Notes: generated by a model from the letters alone, not told the origin. A DNA stretch of 37,061 bases from a virus (IMGVR_UViG_3300049855_000258:1-37061); one strand, 5' to 3'; positions 28,993 to 34,125 are shown, numbered from the stretch's first letter. Made by a program: numbers and translations.

Positions 28993-29199
28993 TTAAAATG
29001 GTTGTTCACCTTGTTTTATTAGTTGGTGAGCTTTTTGGTTAGCTAGGTCTTGTAATTCTTGGGTAAGTTCTCGCCCTTGTTTGGTGTAGCGGTTTATTAC
29101 TGGTGTAGTCCTCAGTTTTTCCTCTATAAAGTAAACTTGGTTTAGGTTTTCCGCCAGTTCAAGGGCTTTTATAACTTTTTGCTTATAGTCCAAGAGCAT
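28993..29199 (-). CDS. small helical protein after ERF (68 aa)
   Basis: ATG 29199 (MLLDYKQKVIKALELAENLNQVYFIEEKLRTTPVINRY) gives a 17-base overlap with ERF; an upstream ATG at 29217 is also possible. Entirely helical, with a probable coiled coil in residues 8-30 and a basic middle (RYTKQGRELTQELQDLANQKAHQLI). It is coupled to both neighbours. No domain is recognised. Confidence 0.55.
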   Translation of the reverse strand: MLLDYKQKVIKALELAENLNQVYFIEEKLRTTPVINRYTKQGRELTQELQDLANQKAHQLIKQGEQPF

Positions 29200-29611
29200 C
29201 AATTTCCTTTTTGCCACTGGTTGCGACCTTTGTTTGGATTACTTGCTCACCACTAGCGTCAGTGTCTTTGTCAGTTACCAGACCAAGCATAGCAGATAGA
29301 GCGTATCGTCGGAGATAGGTGATTGCTGAACCTAGGACTTGAAAATCGTTCATACCTTTTAGGGCAACTCCTTGCGGTATAGCAGTGGTGCTGGTGATAT
29401 TTTCTCCACTTTCGATATGAAAAACAGTGGTCACTAAATCTGTTCCGTTGATAAGTTGAGTAAATCCTATCCCGTGTTTTTCCATTAAAGGGTTGATGAC
29501 TTTAAAGATAGCTGGTAGGTCGGTGTAGTTGTAGCCATAACCTTGGGTATCTTTTAGTAGGACTGGCACTTCTTGCTGAAAATTTGCGATTGCTTTGTAG
29601 ATGTTTTTCAT
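29183..29611 (-). CDS. ERF-family single-strand annealing protein
   Basis: 142 aa. The family pattern is clear: 'GYGYNYTDLPAIFKVINPLMEKHGIGFTQLI', then 'VTTVFHIESGENITSTTAIP', then 'FQVLGSAITYLRRYALSAMLGLVTDKDTDAS', the hallmark 'GSaiTY.RRYal...lGi..D.D.Da' of ERF proteins. These form rings on ssDNA and promote annealing, used for genome circularisation and recombination. The length matches the conserved N-terminal core; the usual variable C-terminal region is reduced to about 20 residues. It overlaps the upstream 62-aa gene by 4 bases. Confidence 0.88.
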   Translation of the reverse strand: MKNIYKAIANFQQEVPVLLKDTQGYGYNYTDLPAIFKVINPLMEKHGIGFTQLINGTDLVTTVFHIESGENITSTTAIPQGVALKGMNDFQVLGSAITYLRRYALSAMLGLVTDKDTDASGEQVIQTKVATSGKKEIDALGL

Positions 29612-29796
29612 ATTTTAAGTCTGTTAATTTCTTGTAATAATCTCTCTCTGGCGTTACCGTCTGGAAAAGGGTTTTTTATCGCCCCCTTGAGCCAATTTAG
29701 TCTGGCTTCGTTTATCCAAAAAAGTAAATCGTACTTTGTTGGTGGGGCTTTCTGCCCACTCTCATACCAGTTGTCTAAAGTTTTTTGACTTATCAT
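29608..29796 (-). CDS. small protein upstream of ERF (62 aa)
   Basis: Trp- and Arg-rich helical protein ('TLDNWYESGQKAPPTKYDLLFWINEARLNWLKGAIKNPFPDGNARERLLQEINRL'). The 'W.NEA...WL.GA..NPFPDGNARERLLQEI' rhythm resembles small phage replication accessory proteins but I cannot name a family. It overlaps the preceding 51-aa gene and ERF by 4 bases each, making a tightly coupled trio. Confidence 0.6.
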   Translation of the reverse strand: MISQKTLDNWYESGQKAPPTKYDLLFWINEARLNWLKGAIKNPFPDGNARERLLQEINRLKI

Positions 29797-29948
29797 AGTT
29801 CTTTGATTAGTTCTAATATCTCATCACACTTTTCACTTATATCTTGAGCAATATTAGCTCGGTCTTCTAGTCGACCACTTTCATCTCCGTTCCAAGCTCC
29901 TCTTATTTCATCACAGATGGCTTTGACTTCGTTGATGTATTTTTCCAT
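29793..29948 (-). CDS. small acidic helical protein (51 aa)
   Basis: ATG 29948 follows a leader TTTAAACTAACT. The protein reads 'MEKYINEVKAICDEIRGAWN' and 'SGRLEDRANIAQDISEKCDE' and is net acidic, predicted fully helical. The stop overlaps the next start (ATGA). The size and helical pattern resemble small phage accessory proteins that precede single-strand annealing genes. The function is unknown. Confidence 0.6.
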   Translation of the reverse strand: MEKYINEVKAICDEIRGAWNGDESGRLEDRANIAQDISEKCDEILELIKEL

Positions 29949-29950
29949 AG

Positions 29951-30139
29951 TTAGTTTAAATTATTCTTTTCTAAATACTCATCATAACCACAAGTTTCTG
30001 GTAAGTGATTATCTTCTTTGGCTAGTTTTTCGTACTCCCTAGCTTCTCTCTCATCTGCACTTAATGTGGACGCTTTGACTAGGTGTATGAAGTCAAAATC
30101 TACTCCTCCCTTATATATATCTGGCTTATGCTTTACCAT
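29951..30139 (-). CDS. unknown small protein, first gene of the early operon (62 aa)
   Basis: 'MVKHKPDIYKGGVDFDFIHL...STLSADEREAREYEKLAKEDNHLPETCGYDEYLEKNNLN'. The C-terminal half is a highly acidic helix. It is the first gene downstream of the TTGACA promoter and the structured leader (30167-30268), with 28 bases between the leader hairpin and the ATG. It ends 3 bases before the next gene's start. No family is recognised. Confidence 0.55.
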   Translation of the reverse strand: MVKHKPDIYKGGVDFDFIHLVKASTLSADEREAREYEKLAKEDNHLPETCGYDEYLEKNNLN

Positions 30140-30166
30140 ATAAATTATTATTAAACTTTACTAATT

Positions 30167-30268
30167 AAGGTTCTCGACAACCTTATGGAGAGTCACTGGT
30201 GGGGAAATATGCTTTTTCTCAGTTGGGACAGATTTAGTGTTCTCTGTGGATAGCCAACCTATTCCCCC
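30167..30268 (-). ncRNA. structured leader or small RNA upstream of the early operon
   Basis: The minus-sense transcript can form three nested helices on one axis: GGGGGAA/TTTCCCC (30268-30262 with 30207-30201), GTTGG/CCAAC (30258-30254 with 30226-30222) and ACAGA/TCTGT (30247-30243 with 30232-30228). These are followed by a hairpin AAGGTT/AACCTT (30167-30184). Its own promoter lies at 30289-30317. No terminator follows, so it is probably a 5' leader able to control the first early gene, but a processed RNA is possible. The 218-base gap 30140-30357 contains no gene. Confidence 0.55.
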
Positions 30269-30288
30269 ATCAATGAACCTCTATCTAC

Positions 30289-30317
30289 ATCTTATACCTT
30301 AGTTTAGTTAATGTCAA
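30289..30317 (-). promoter_or_regulatory. early operon promoter
   Basis: A perfect -35 TTGACA (30317-30312) and a 17-base spacer to TAAGAT (30294-30289); TATAAG at 15 bases is an alternative -10. The spacer contains AACTAAACTAA. It lies just below the stop of the 67-aa gene and drives the structured leader and the ERF operon. Confidence 0.65.
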
Positions 30318-30357
30318 TGAATAGATTACGAAACTGTGGGAAACTCGATTATATGGC

Positions 30358-30561
30358 TTATTTTATAGCCCTTTTAAACACCCTAGCTAGCTTGCCTTTC
30401 TTTTGGTGGATTGTTATTTTTTCACATTTGTGAACTAAAAAATCTCCGTCTTCTATCTCTACGTTCGTAAAATCTTGGTCAGTCAATCTCCATTCTTGAC
30501 AACCACAATTAAAAACCTTGTCACTGTCTTTTCTTTCAAATCCATTAAGATACTCGTTCAT
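30358..30561 (-). CDS. small Cys-containing protein (67 aa)
   Basis: 'MNEYLNGFERKDSDKVFNCGCQEWRLTDQDFTNVEIEDGDFLVHKCEKITIHQKKGKLARVFKRAIK'. C-G-C at 19-21 and a later Cys (46) suggest metal binding. The C-terminus is strongly basic (KKGKLARVFKRAIK). It overlaps the upstream gene by 17 bases. It ends the replication-initiator transcript before the next promoter. The function is unknown. Confidence 0.55.
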   Translation of the reverse strand: MNEYLNGFERKDSDKVFNCGCQEWRLTDQDFTNVEIEDGDFLVHKCEKITIHQKKGKLARVFKRAIK

Positions 30562-30856
30562 AGTCGTCTAGGTTATCTGGTAGTTCACCCTCTAACATTT
30601 GCTTTATGACATTTGTAGATTTTTGGCGGTAGTAGTGATATTTAGGCTCGTTGGCTTTTTTAGTGTATTCGTCATCATAATCTGAACCCGCCACCTCTAG
30701 TTTGTTAAAAACTTTACCAGACCATTCTGTCTCTGTGTCCAATAGATAAGGTATTATCATTTTGTCACTTTCTAATATAGCTGACCACTTTTCAAGAGAT
30801 AAGTGTATTGGTGGCATTTCTTTACTTTTAAATATAATTTTTGCGTATTTTTTCAT
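30545..30856 (-). CDS. unknown protein downstream of the initiator (103 aa)
   Basis: A mixed alpha/beta acidic protein: 'KYAKIIFKSKEMPPIHLSLEKWSAILESDKMIIPYLLDTETEWSGKVFNKLEVAGSDYDDEYTKKANEPKYHYYRQKSTN'. The 'FN..EV..SD.D.EYTK.' and 'Y.YYR..ST' segments are aromatic-rich but I do not recognise them. It starts one base after the initiator's stop, so it is cotranscribed with the replication gene. A helicase-loader role is sometimes encoded in this position, but no ATPase motif is present. Confidence 0.55.
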   Translation of the reverse strand: MKKYAKIIFKSKEMPPIHLSLEKWSAILESDKMIIPYLLDTETEWSGKVFNKLEVAGSDYDDEYTKKANEPKYHYYRQKSTNVIKQMLEGELPDNLDDYERVS

Positions 30857-30857
30857 A

Positions 30858-31643
30858 TTAGAATTTTTGTGTTACTTGGTATTTGTTTTCTGTGACCTTT
30901 TTTTCGCTTTGTTTGTAAAAGATTATAAGTTTACCTAGATCCCGCTTAAGCTCGGAAGGTTTGGTTATTTTAGGGGCATATGGCTGGCTGGTTATTTCTG
31001 GCAACTTATCCAACATTCCCGACACCTTTTCAAAGCCAAATTTACCCACTAAATAATCTAGAGCTTTTCGTTCGGTGGTGTTTTTATAGAACTCCTCATA
31101 AGTTGGGTTTAGTGGTTTGAATTTATCTATAAGTTGATTCCATTCATTCCCACGCAAAGTTACTACTTTGCTGTTAGTATTGTTATTATGAGTATTGTTA
31201 ATAGTATTAGTATTGTTACTCGGAACTACAGTCTGGTGGCTTTTGGCGTCATTGTCTGGTGGCTTTGGACTGTGAGTCTGGTGGCTTTCTTTATTTCCAC
31301 TAGACTGTGAGTCTGGTGGCTTTTCTTTCCATTCCTTCTTAGCTAATAAGGTATAGACATTATTTTCCCGTCTTTTTGTCTTCTTATTATAAGACTCCTT
31401 TATATCTATAATCGACCACTTTTCTAGGGTTTTTATTGCCCTTGAAACAGACTTCTCACTGATACCATTTTCTTCAGCGATTGTTTCCATTGAAGGGAAG
31501 CAAGTTTGGGTTTTATTGTCGGCGTGTCTACAAAGTGAAATGTAAACCACTGTACATAAAGACCCTAAATGTTTGGCGTATCCATTTAGATATTGGTTAT
31601 CCAACCAAAACCATTCTTTGTTTCTAGCGTCTCGTATTTCCAT
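30858..31643 (-). CDS. replication initiator with N-terminal helix-turn-helix (lambda O-like organisation)
   Basis: I use ATG 31643 (MEIRDARNKEWFWLDNQYLNGYAKHLG); an ATG at 31667 lies in a hairpin and adds eight residues. Residues 25-105 form a winged helix-turn-helix of the HTH_36 type ('CFPSMETIAEENGISEKSVSRAIKTLEKWSIIDI'). Residues 110-170 are a low-complexity linker rich in Pro, Ser, His and Asn. Residues 170-261 are a helical C-terminal domain (YEEFYKNTTERKALDYLVGKFGFEKVSGML...LGKLIIFYKQSEKK). The DNA for the linker holds four iteron-like repeats and an AT-rich tract, as in lambda O. It would bind the origin through the HTH and recruit the host helicase through the C-terminal domain. No polymerase or helicase gene is encoded nearby. 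Confidence 0.75.
   Translation of the reverse strand: MEIRDARNKEWFWLDNQYLNGYAKHLGSLCTVVYISLCRHADNKTQTCFPSMETIAEENGISEKSVSRAIKTLEKWSIIDIKESYNKKTKRRENNVYTLLAKKEWKEKPPDSQSSGNKESHQTHSPKPPDNDAKSHQTVVPSNNTNTINNTHNNNTNSKVVTLRGNEWNQLIDKFKPLNPTYEEFYKNTTERKALDYLVGKFGFEKVSGMLDKLPEITSQPYAPKITKPSELKRDLGKLIIFYKQSEKKVTENKYQVTQKF
31173..31220. promoter_or_regulatory. AT-rich candidate DNA-unwinding element
   Basis: A 48-base stretch made mostly of A and T with repeated TATTGTTA-like units (AGTATTGTTA occurs in near-repeat form three times), encoding an Asn/Thr run in the initiator. It abuts the iteron array, the same relative arrangement as the AT-rich region next to the lambda O iterons. Confidence 0.6.
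31231..31323. repeat. four iteron-like direct repeats inside the initiator gene
   Basis: The 13-base core GTCTGGTGGCTTT occurs at 31231, 31254, 31276 and 31311, with centre spacings of 23, 22 and 35 bases. The last two copies share eight further upstream bases (GACTGTGA). The copies fall in two different reading frames of the gene (coding for PPD and for SHQT), which argues for selection on DNA rather than protein. They are probable initiator-binding sites forming the replication origin. Confidence 0.75.
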
Positions 31644-31661
31644 AATATTATTACAAGCAAA

Positions 31662-31712
31662 AGCCATCAGACTGCTGTAAAGGACCGCTAAGACCTAAAC
31701 AATCTGATGGCT
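31662..31712 (-). other. 10-bp inverted repeat at the initiator gene start
   Basis: AGCCATCAGA and TCTGATGGCT (31662-31671, 31703-31712) are perfect inverted repeats with a 31-base loop. In the minus-sense RNA the stem is followed by TTTTGC and lies about 19 bases before the initiator ATG. It could act as a weak attenuator, as a stem hiding the leader, or as a dyad binding site for autoregulation. Confidence 0.55.
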
Positions 31713-31796
31713 GTTGCCTACAATTATTAGTTTGTAATTTAGCGGATTTATACATATCATAATCATACCATTTTTGGGAAATAAAATCTCTGAAAC

Positions 31797-31817
31797 TGTG
31801 GACAAATATGTGGATAA
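31797..31817 (-). promoter_or_regulatory. two adjacent DnaA boxes
   Basis: On the minus strand TTATCCACA (31817-31809) and TTGTCCACA (31805-31797) are in the same orientation with 3 bases between. They lie upstream of the initiator gene and its embedded iterons, suggesting that host DnaA helps open the phage origin. Bases 31713-31900 otherwise contain only a weak TTG-initiated frame. Confidence 0.65.
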
Positions 31818-31902
31818 GTGGTAAACTTGTAGTGTCTTGGAACTCTGCCAAGTAAGCGTTTGCAGGTATCGCTTTGAAACCTTTTAAATTATATATAACC
31901 GC

Positions 31903-31934
31903 AAATCCCCCTTTCTTTCGATTGGGGGATTTTT
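31903..31934. other. G/C-rich hairpin downstream of the initiator promoter
   Basis: AAATCCCCC and GGGGGATTT form a 9-bp stem with a 12-base loop. On the plus strand it ends in TTTTT, a terminator shape; on the minus strand only TTT follows. It lies about 30 bases after the predicted start of the initiator transcript, so it could protect or attenuate that mRNA, or terminate stray plus-strand transcription. Confidence 0.5.
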
Positions 31935-31969
31935 GGTAGGATTAAAACTGCACACTGAAAGGTAAACAT

Positions 31970-31998
31970 AGTATATCAAAACAAAAACCCACTATCAA
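31970..31998 (-). promoter_or_regulatory. promoter for the initiator operon
   Basis: -35 TTGATA (31998-31993), a 17-base spacer and -10 TATACT (31975-31970): each hexamer differs from the sigma-70 consensus at one position, one of the best promoters in the genome. It overlaps the terminator stem of the preceding structured RNA. The predicted start is near 31963, giving a leader of about 320 bases to the initiator ATG that includes the hairpin and both DnaA boxes. Confidence 0.7.
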
Positions 31999-32018
31999 GT
32001 TTTACCAAGATAGCAGGT
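31981..32018 (-). terminator. intrinsic terminator of the 32-kb structured RNA
   Basis: On the minus strand CTATC/GATAG (32013-32009 with 31996-31992), flanked by ACC/GGT pairs, has a 12-base loop and is followed by GGGTTTTTGTTTT. It ends the structured RNA unit and overlaps the initiator promoter. Confidence 0.7.
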
Positions 32019-32171
32019 TAGAGTTCAACGATAGGGTTCGTAACTTGTTGTGAGCTTGTAAAGTCACCATACGGAAACCTCATCAATTTACAAGATTTAC
32101 ACCAACCCGTCGTTACAGCCCGCAAAATTCTTTTCCTTTAAAAAGATAAAGATGTTGAAAAGTTTGGGACT
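31981..32171 (-). ncRNA. candidate structured non-coding RNA (about 190 nt)
   Basis: A long-range helix closes the element: AACGA-C-GGGTT (32114-32104) pairs with AACCC-TA-TCGTT (32038-32027), ten pairs around a small internal loop. Inside it is a perfect 8-bp hairpin CTTGTAAA/TTTACAAG (32094-32087 with 32062-32055) with a 24-base loop. Downstream is the intrinsic terminator at 31981-32018. A -10 TATAAT occurs at 32183-32178, placing the start near 32171. No open frame of note is present in 32019-32170. The combination of closing stem, internal hairpin, terminator and absence of coding capacity supports an RNA gene; its function is unknown. Confidence 0.6.
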
Positions 32172-32177
32172 GGATAT

Positions 32178-32183
32178 ATTATA
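32178..32183 (-). promoter_or_regulatory. -10 element for the structured RNA
   Basis: TATAAT on the minus strand, placed 15-20 bases after the terminator of the lysis operon. No recognisable -35 is at the standard distance, so the assignment is weaker than for the other promoters. Confidence 0.35.
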
Positions 32184-32191
32184 AAATAGAT

Positions 32192-32231
32192 AACAAAAAT
32201 CCCCTAGAGTATCGACCCTCTAATTGGGGAT
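32192..32231 (-). terminator. intrinsic terminator after the lytic transglycosylase
   Basis: On the minus strand ATCCCC plus TAGAG pairs with CTCTA plus GGGGAT (32231-32226 and 32222-32218 with 32209-32199), with a small bulge and an 8-base loop, followed by TTTTTGTT. It ends the lysis operon about 45 bases after the stop at 32278. Confidence 0.8.
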
Positions 32232-32277
32232 AAGTGTTGTCGAAAGTAAAACTTGTGAGTTTGTACTTTATAATGTT

Positions 32278-32757
32278 TTAGGGGTCGATAGCCCCTTGAT
32301 ATTTATTGTAACAATTTTTCCAATGATTGAACCCTCCTTTCTTGTAAAGTTCAAATGCATAAGCGATATTGTTTTCTGGTATTTTTAACCAGTCTTCACT
32401 TGGTCGTGATTTAGCGTTAGCCCCGTAAAGATTGATCTGGAAGACACCGACACTGTGATCTTTGGTTTTAGGATTGTTGTTTACCACTGTGCTAGAGGCA
32501 TTACTTTCACAAATAGCAATCCCGACCATTATATCTTCATTTACCCCCTGTTTTTTCGCTTCTGTGCGTATCATTTGGGCAATAGTAGTCGTGGATAGGG
32601 TAGTGGTGGAAACTTGCGAAATTGAGGGTGTTTCAGCCACTTGGGGCGATGTTTGGGCGATAATCTGCCTACGCTCGGGAGGTTCTTCAGCTAAAACCGC
32701 ACTTTGGGGGGTGAAAAATAAAGACGATACCCCCAAAATTAAGGGTATGAGGTTCAT
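32278..32757 (-). CDS. secreted lytic transglycosylase (SLT/lysozyme-like)
   Basis: 159 aa. Residues 1-24 are a signal peptide (MNLIPLILGVSSLFFTPQSAVLAEE), followed by a Ser/Thr/Pro linker. The catalytic domain shows 'MVGIAICESNASST' with Glu84 in the E-S-N motif, then 'SVGVFQINLYG' and 'IPENNIAYAFELYKKGGFNHWKNCYN', the SLT goose-lysozyme-like layout 'ICESN...G.fQIN......NI..A..lY...G...W..C'. It cleaves peptidoglycan glycan strands. With an export signal it may act as a signal-arrest-type endolysin or an entry lysozyme. The holin gene is directly upstream (3-base gap) and a terminator follows. Confidence 0.82.
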   Translation of the reverse strand: MNLIPLILGVSSLFFTPQSAVLAEEPPERRQIIAQTSPQVAETPSISQVSTTTLSTTTIAQMIRTEAKKQGVNEDIMVGIAICESNASSTVVNNNPKTKDHSVGVFQINLYGANAKSRPSEDWLKIPENNIAYAFELYKKGGFNHWKNCYNKYQGAIDP

Positions 32758-32760
32758 AGA

Positions 32761-32949
32761 TTATAGACGCACGCCGATCTTGGTGATGTCTCCTTTTTGA
32801 TAGCGTTTGTACCAAATAAAGAGACCAGTTCCAATCGCAACGATTGTTTGGATTGTTGTTGTTAGACTATCAGAGCCAATTTGAATTCCTAGTAATGGGA
32901 GCAGGGTAGCGAGTAAGTTTAAAATTACCGCCACGATTGTGTTAGACAT
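32761..32949 (-). CDS. holin, putative (62 aa)
   Basis: Two hydrophobic segments (residues 5-22 IVAVILNLLATLLPLLG and 30-47 TTIQTIVAIGTGLFIWYKR) are followed by a charged C-terminus (YKRYQKGDITKIG), the class II holin layout. Placement directly upstream of the transglycosylase makes a classical holin-lysin pair. It would permeabilise the cytoplasmic membrane at lysis. The leader GCTAACTTAATTTAATATG lacks a Shine-Dalgarno. Confidence 0.75.
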   Translation of the reverse strand: MSNTIVAVILNLLATLLPLLGIQIGSDSLTTTIQTIVAIGTGLFIWYKRYQKGDITKIGVRL

Positions 32950-32993
32950 ATTAAATTAAGTTAGCTTGTAAATACGAGCCGACAGTAAACATT

Positions 32994-33230
32994 CTAGCAT
33001 TTTTGGGTACTATTTTCCAGCCTTTGTCTCTTTTTTATCCACACCAGAGTGTCGTGGCAATCCCATGAGCAGACATTTGGTTTTTTTGATGATGGTAGAA
33101 ACTTGTCACATATTTTACAGTAAAGATTTTTAGGTAGTGGGGGAGTTACTTTGCAGGTATGACCATCACCCCAAAAGTGGGCATGGGAGCAAGATTTGCA
33201 CTTGGTTAAAATTTTAGGTTCAGTTGTCAT
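32994..33230 (-). CDS. multi-Cys zinc-binding protein (78 aa)
   Basis: Cys pairs are arranged as C-x-x-C (CKSCSHAHFWGDGHTC), C-x-x-C (LYCKICDKFLPSSKK) and C-x-x-x-C (VCSWDCHDTL), with additional His residues. This suggests two treble-clef or zinc-ribbon knuckles, the second similar to 'C.iC.k.Lp....kk..CS..C'. It overlaps the upstream 62-aa gene by 11 bases. The gap to the holin gene is 44 bases. It may bind nucleic acid or RNA polymerase, as small phage zinc proteins often do. Confidence 0.65.
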   Translation of the reverse strand: MTTEPKILTKCKSCSHAHFWGDGHTCKVTPPLPKNLYCKICDKFLPSSKKPNVCSWDCHDTLVWIKKRQRLENSTQKC

Positions 33231-33408
33231 ATTCAGGATAATGTGTAAATCCTATCGCTGAAATCAATCTATTGGGATTGTCCTTTTTCCAATCCTCATC
33301 AACCCAAACATCGTCAGGTCTAATAGTCCGCTCTTTTTTAAGGGCTTCGTGAGCAGATGTCGCTATTATATATTTTTTGACTATAAATAGTTTTTGGGGA
33401 GTTTTCAT
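33220..33408 (-). CDS. unknown small protein (62 aa)
   Basis: 'KLFIVKKYIIATSAHEALKKERTIRPDDVWVDEDWKKDNPNRLISAIGF' is a beta-alpha-beta-like pattern common in small phage proteins of the 'kly.V.k.v.A.s..eAl..e' type. Its ATG follows directly on the hairpin at 33416-33442 with only TTTTATA between, so translation or transcription into it may be controlled by that stem. The function is unknown. Confidence 0.6.
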   Translation of the reverse strand: MKTPQKLFIVKKYIIATSAHEALKKERTIRPDDVWVDEDWKKDNPNRLISAIGFTHYPEYDN

Positions 33409-33410
33409 TA

Positions 33411-33442
33411 TAAAATCCCCTTTAAATATAGCCGAAAGGGGA
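33411..33442 (-). terminator. hairpin with short U tract before the 62-aa gene (attenuator-like)
   Basis: On the minus strand TCCCCTTT and AAAGGGGA (33442-33435 with 33423-33416) form a perfect 8-bp stem with an 11-base loop, followed by TTTTATA and the ATG of the next gene. It has the form of an intrinsic terminator inside the lysis operon, so it could lower expression of downstream genes or hold the ribosome site. Confidence 0.55.
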
Positions 33443-33454
33443 ACGGCTTAATAT

Positions 33455-33482
33455 GATTGCCACCTGTAGAGGTGGTTCAATC
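33455..33482 (-). other. hairpin at the end of the 57-aa gene
   Basis: CCACCT/AGGTGG (6 bp, 4-base loop, 33460-33475) is extended by GATTG/CAATC with a 2-base bulge, 11 bp in total. It overlaps the stop codon of the 57-aa gene and precedes the attenuator-like hairpin by about 12 bases. It is probably part of an intercistronic control or stability element. Confidence 0.5.
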
Positions 33483-33650
33483 GACAGCAGGGAGGGTTTG
33501 GGCTTGAGACTTGAGCCATTGTCGCCACCAGAGACGGCGGGCTTTACAGCTTTCGCACGAACAGTCCTTGATCGTGGGGCTTCTTTTGTGACGTTGGATT
33601 TTTTCTACACCAGTGTCAAGGTGTTTCGTGGACTGCTTTTTCTTGTTCAT
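33477..33650 (-). CDS. basic Cys-containing protein (57 aa)
   Basis: I use ATG 33650 (MNKKKQSTKHLDTGVEKIQRHKRS), which overlaps the stop of the upstream 36-aa membrane gene (ATGA) and has AAAAAGGA 10 bases upstream. An earlier in-frame ATG at 33710 would overlap that gene in another frame. The middle carries C-S-C-E-S-C, then 'KARRLWWRQWLKSQAQ', a basic aromatic helix. DNA or membrane contact is possible. No family is recognised. Confidence 0.6.
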   Translation of the reverse strand: MNKKKQSTKHLDTGVEKIQRHKRSPTIKDCSCESCKARRLWWRQWLKSQAQTLPAVD

Positions 33651-33757
33651 AGCGGTGTCCTTTTTCTGGTTAAGATGTAAGGTAGGCGGTATATGTAAAT
33701 GATTACACATACCAATAACGCAAGTGATAAAACTATATTGAGTTTTATTTTATCCAT
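33647..33757 (-). CDS. 36-aa single-pass membrane protein
   Basis: The frame reads 'MDKIKLNIVLSLALLVCVII' then 'YIYRLPYILTRKRTPL': a short basic start, one transmembrane helix (residues 6-24) and a strongly basic C-terminus. It starts at ATG 33757 within the upstream gene's TAATG overlap and ends at TGA overlapping the next ATG, so it is translationally coupled on both sides. Small basic single-pass proteins in lysis operons can be pinholins, antiholins or spanin-like, but no assignment is certain. Confidence 0.65.
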   Translation of the reverse strand: MDKIKLNIVLSLALLVCVIIYIYRLPYILTRKRTPL

Positions 33758-33912
33758 TACTTCTTCCCTCGCCAGTAGTCACGACGAGCAATTTTAGCGT
33801 CCCTAGCACGCTTCTGCATACAAGGGAGACAGACCTGTGATTTGGACGGATGTCCACAGAAAAGACAACGTGGAAACCAATAGTCTCGAAAACTTTGTAT
33901 TATTTTCTTCAT
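33757..33912 (-). CDS. zinc-finger miniprotein with strong ribosome-binding site (51 aa)
   Basis: The protein reads 'IIQSFRDYWFPRCLFCGHPS', 'QVCLPCMQKRARDAKIARRD' and 'YWRGKK'. Two C-x-x-C pairs (CLFC, CLPC), 13 residues apart, form a zinc knuckle, and the rest is basic. GGGAGGTG 5 bases before the ATG is the best Shine-Dalgarno in the genome. It is the first gene after the 340-base structured block, 27 bases from its end. It is coupled by TAATG to the membrane gene. A regulatory or nucleic-acid binding role is inferred. Confidence 0.68.
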   Translation of the reverse strand: MKKIIQSFRDYWFPRCLFCGHPSKSQVCLPCMQKRARDAKIARRDYWRGKK

Positions 33913-33938
33913 ATACACCTCCCATTTTTAAAGACCTA

Positions 33939-34037
33939 TATTGACCGCCCACCCTCGACCATAAAGGTGTAAGGGCCTCCCTCGGATTCTCAATCGCATA
34001 TCAAACTTGGTCTACGATTGAGGGTGGAGGGTCAATA
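33939..34037 (-). ncRNA. structured block, domain I (16-bp closing stem)
   Basis: TATTGACC plus CCACCCTC (33939-33946, 33949-33956) pair with GAGGGTGG plus GGTCAATA (34020-34027, 34030-34037) around a 2x2 internal loop. Inside, AATCG/CGATT can extend to CTCAATCG/CGATTGAG at the expense of part of the outer stem, and AGGG/CCCT forms a small hairpin. In the minus sense one internal-loop position becomes a U-G pair, weakly favouring minus transcription. No coding frame of interest runs through it. Confidence 0.6.
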
Positions 34038-34043
34038 GATTTA

Positions 34044-34125
34044 AGAACACTGCACGACGGCGGAGACCGTAAGCTCATAGAGTGATAGCTCTAATGTGTG
34101 GAAGCACATCGCCGTGCGGTGTTCT
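34044..34125. ncRNA. structured block, domain II (cloverleaf-like)
   Basis: AGAACAC (34044-34050) pairs with GTGTTCT (34119-34125), continuing through GCACG and GCG pairs to a stem of about 15 bp with a 3-base bulge. Inside are two hairpins, ATGTG/CACAT and TAGAG/CTCTA, each with a 6-base loop, and a weaker GAG/CTC arm, giving a four-way-junction shape. It is not a tRNA: the outer stem is far too long and no T-loop is seen. One mismatch is U-G if read on plus and C-A if read on minus, so the strand is uncertain. Confidence 0.6.

Noticed and set aside
31231-31323. CRISPR-like array
   Set aside because: Only four 13-base repeats with 9-22-base spacers inside a coding gene, and no cas genes. 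The arrangement fits iterons.
31651-31851. Minus-strand frame of 66 codons upstream of the initiator
   Set aside because: It starts with TTG, contains both DnaA boxes and one arm of the 10-bp dyad, overlaps the initiator start, and has an unlikely amino-acid composition. The region is better explained as leader and origin DNA.
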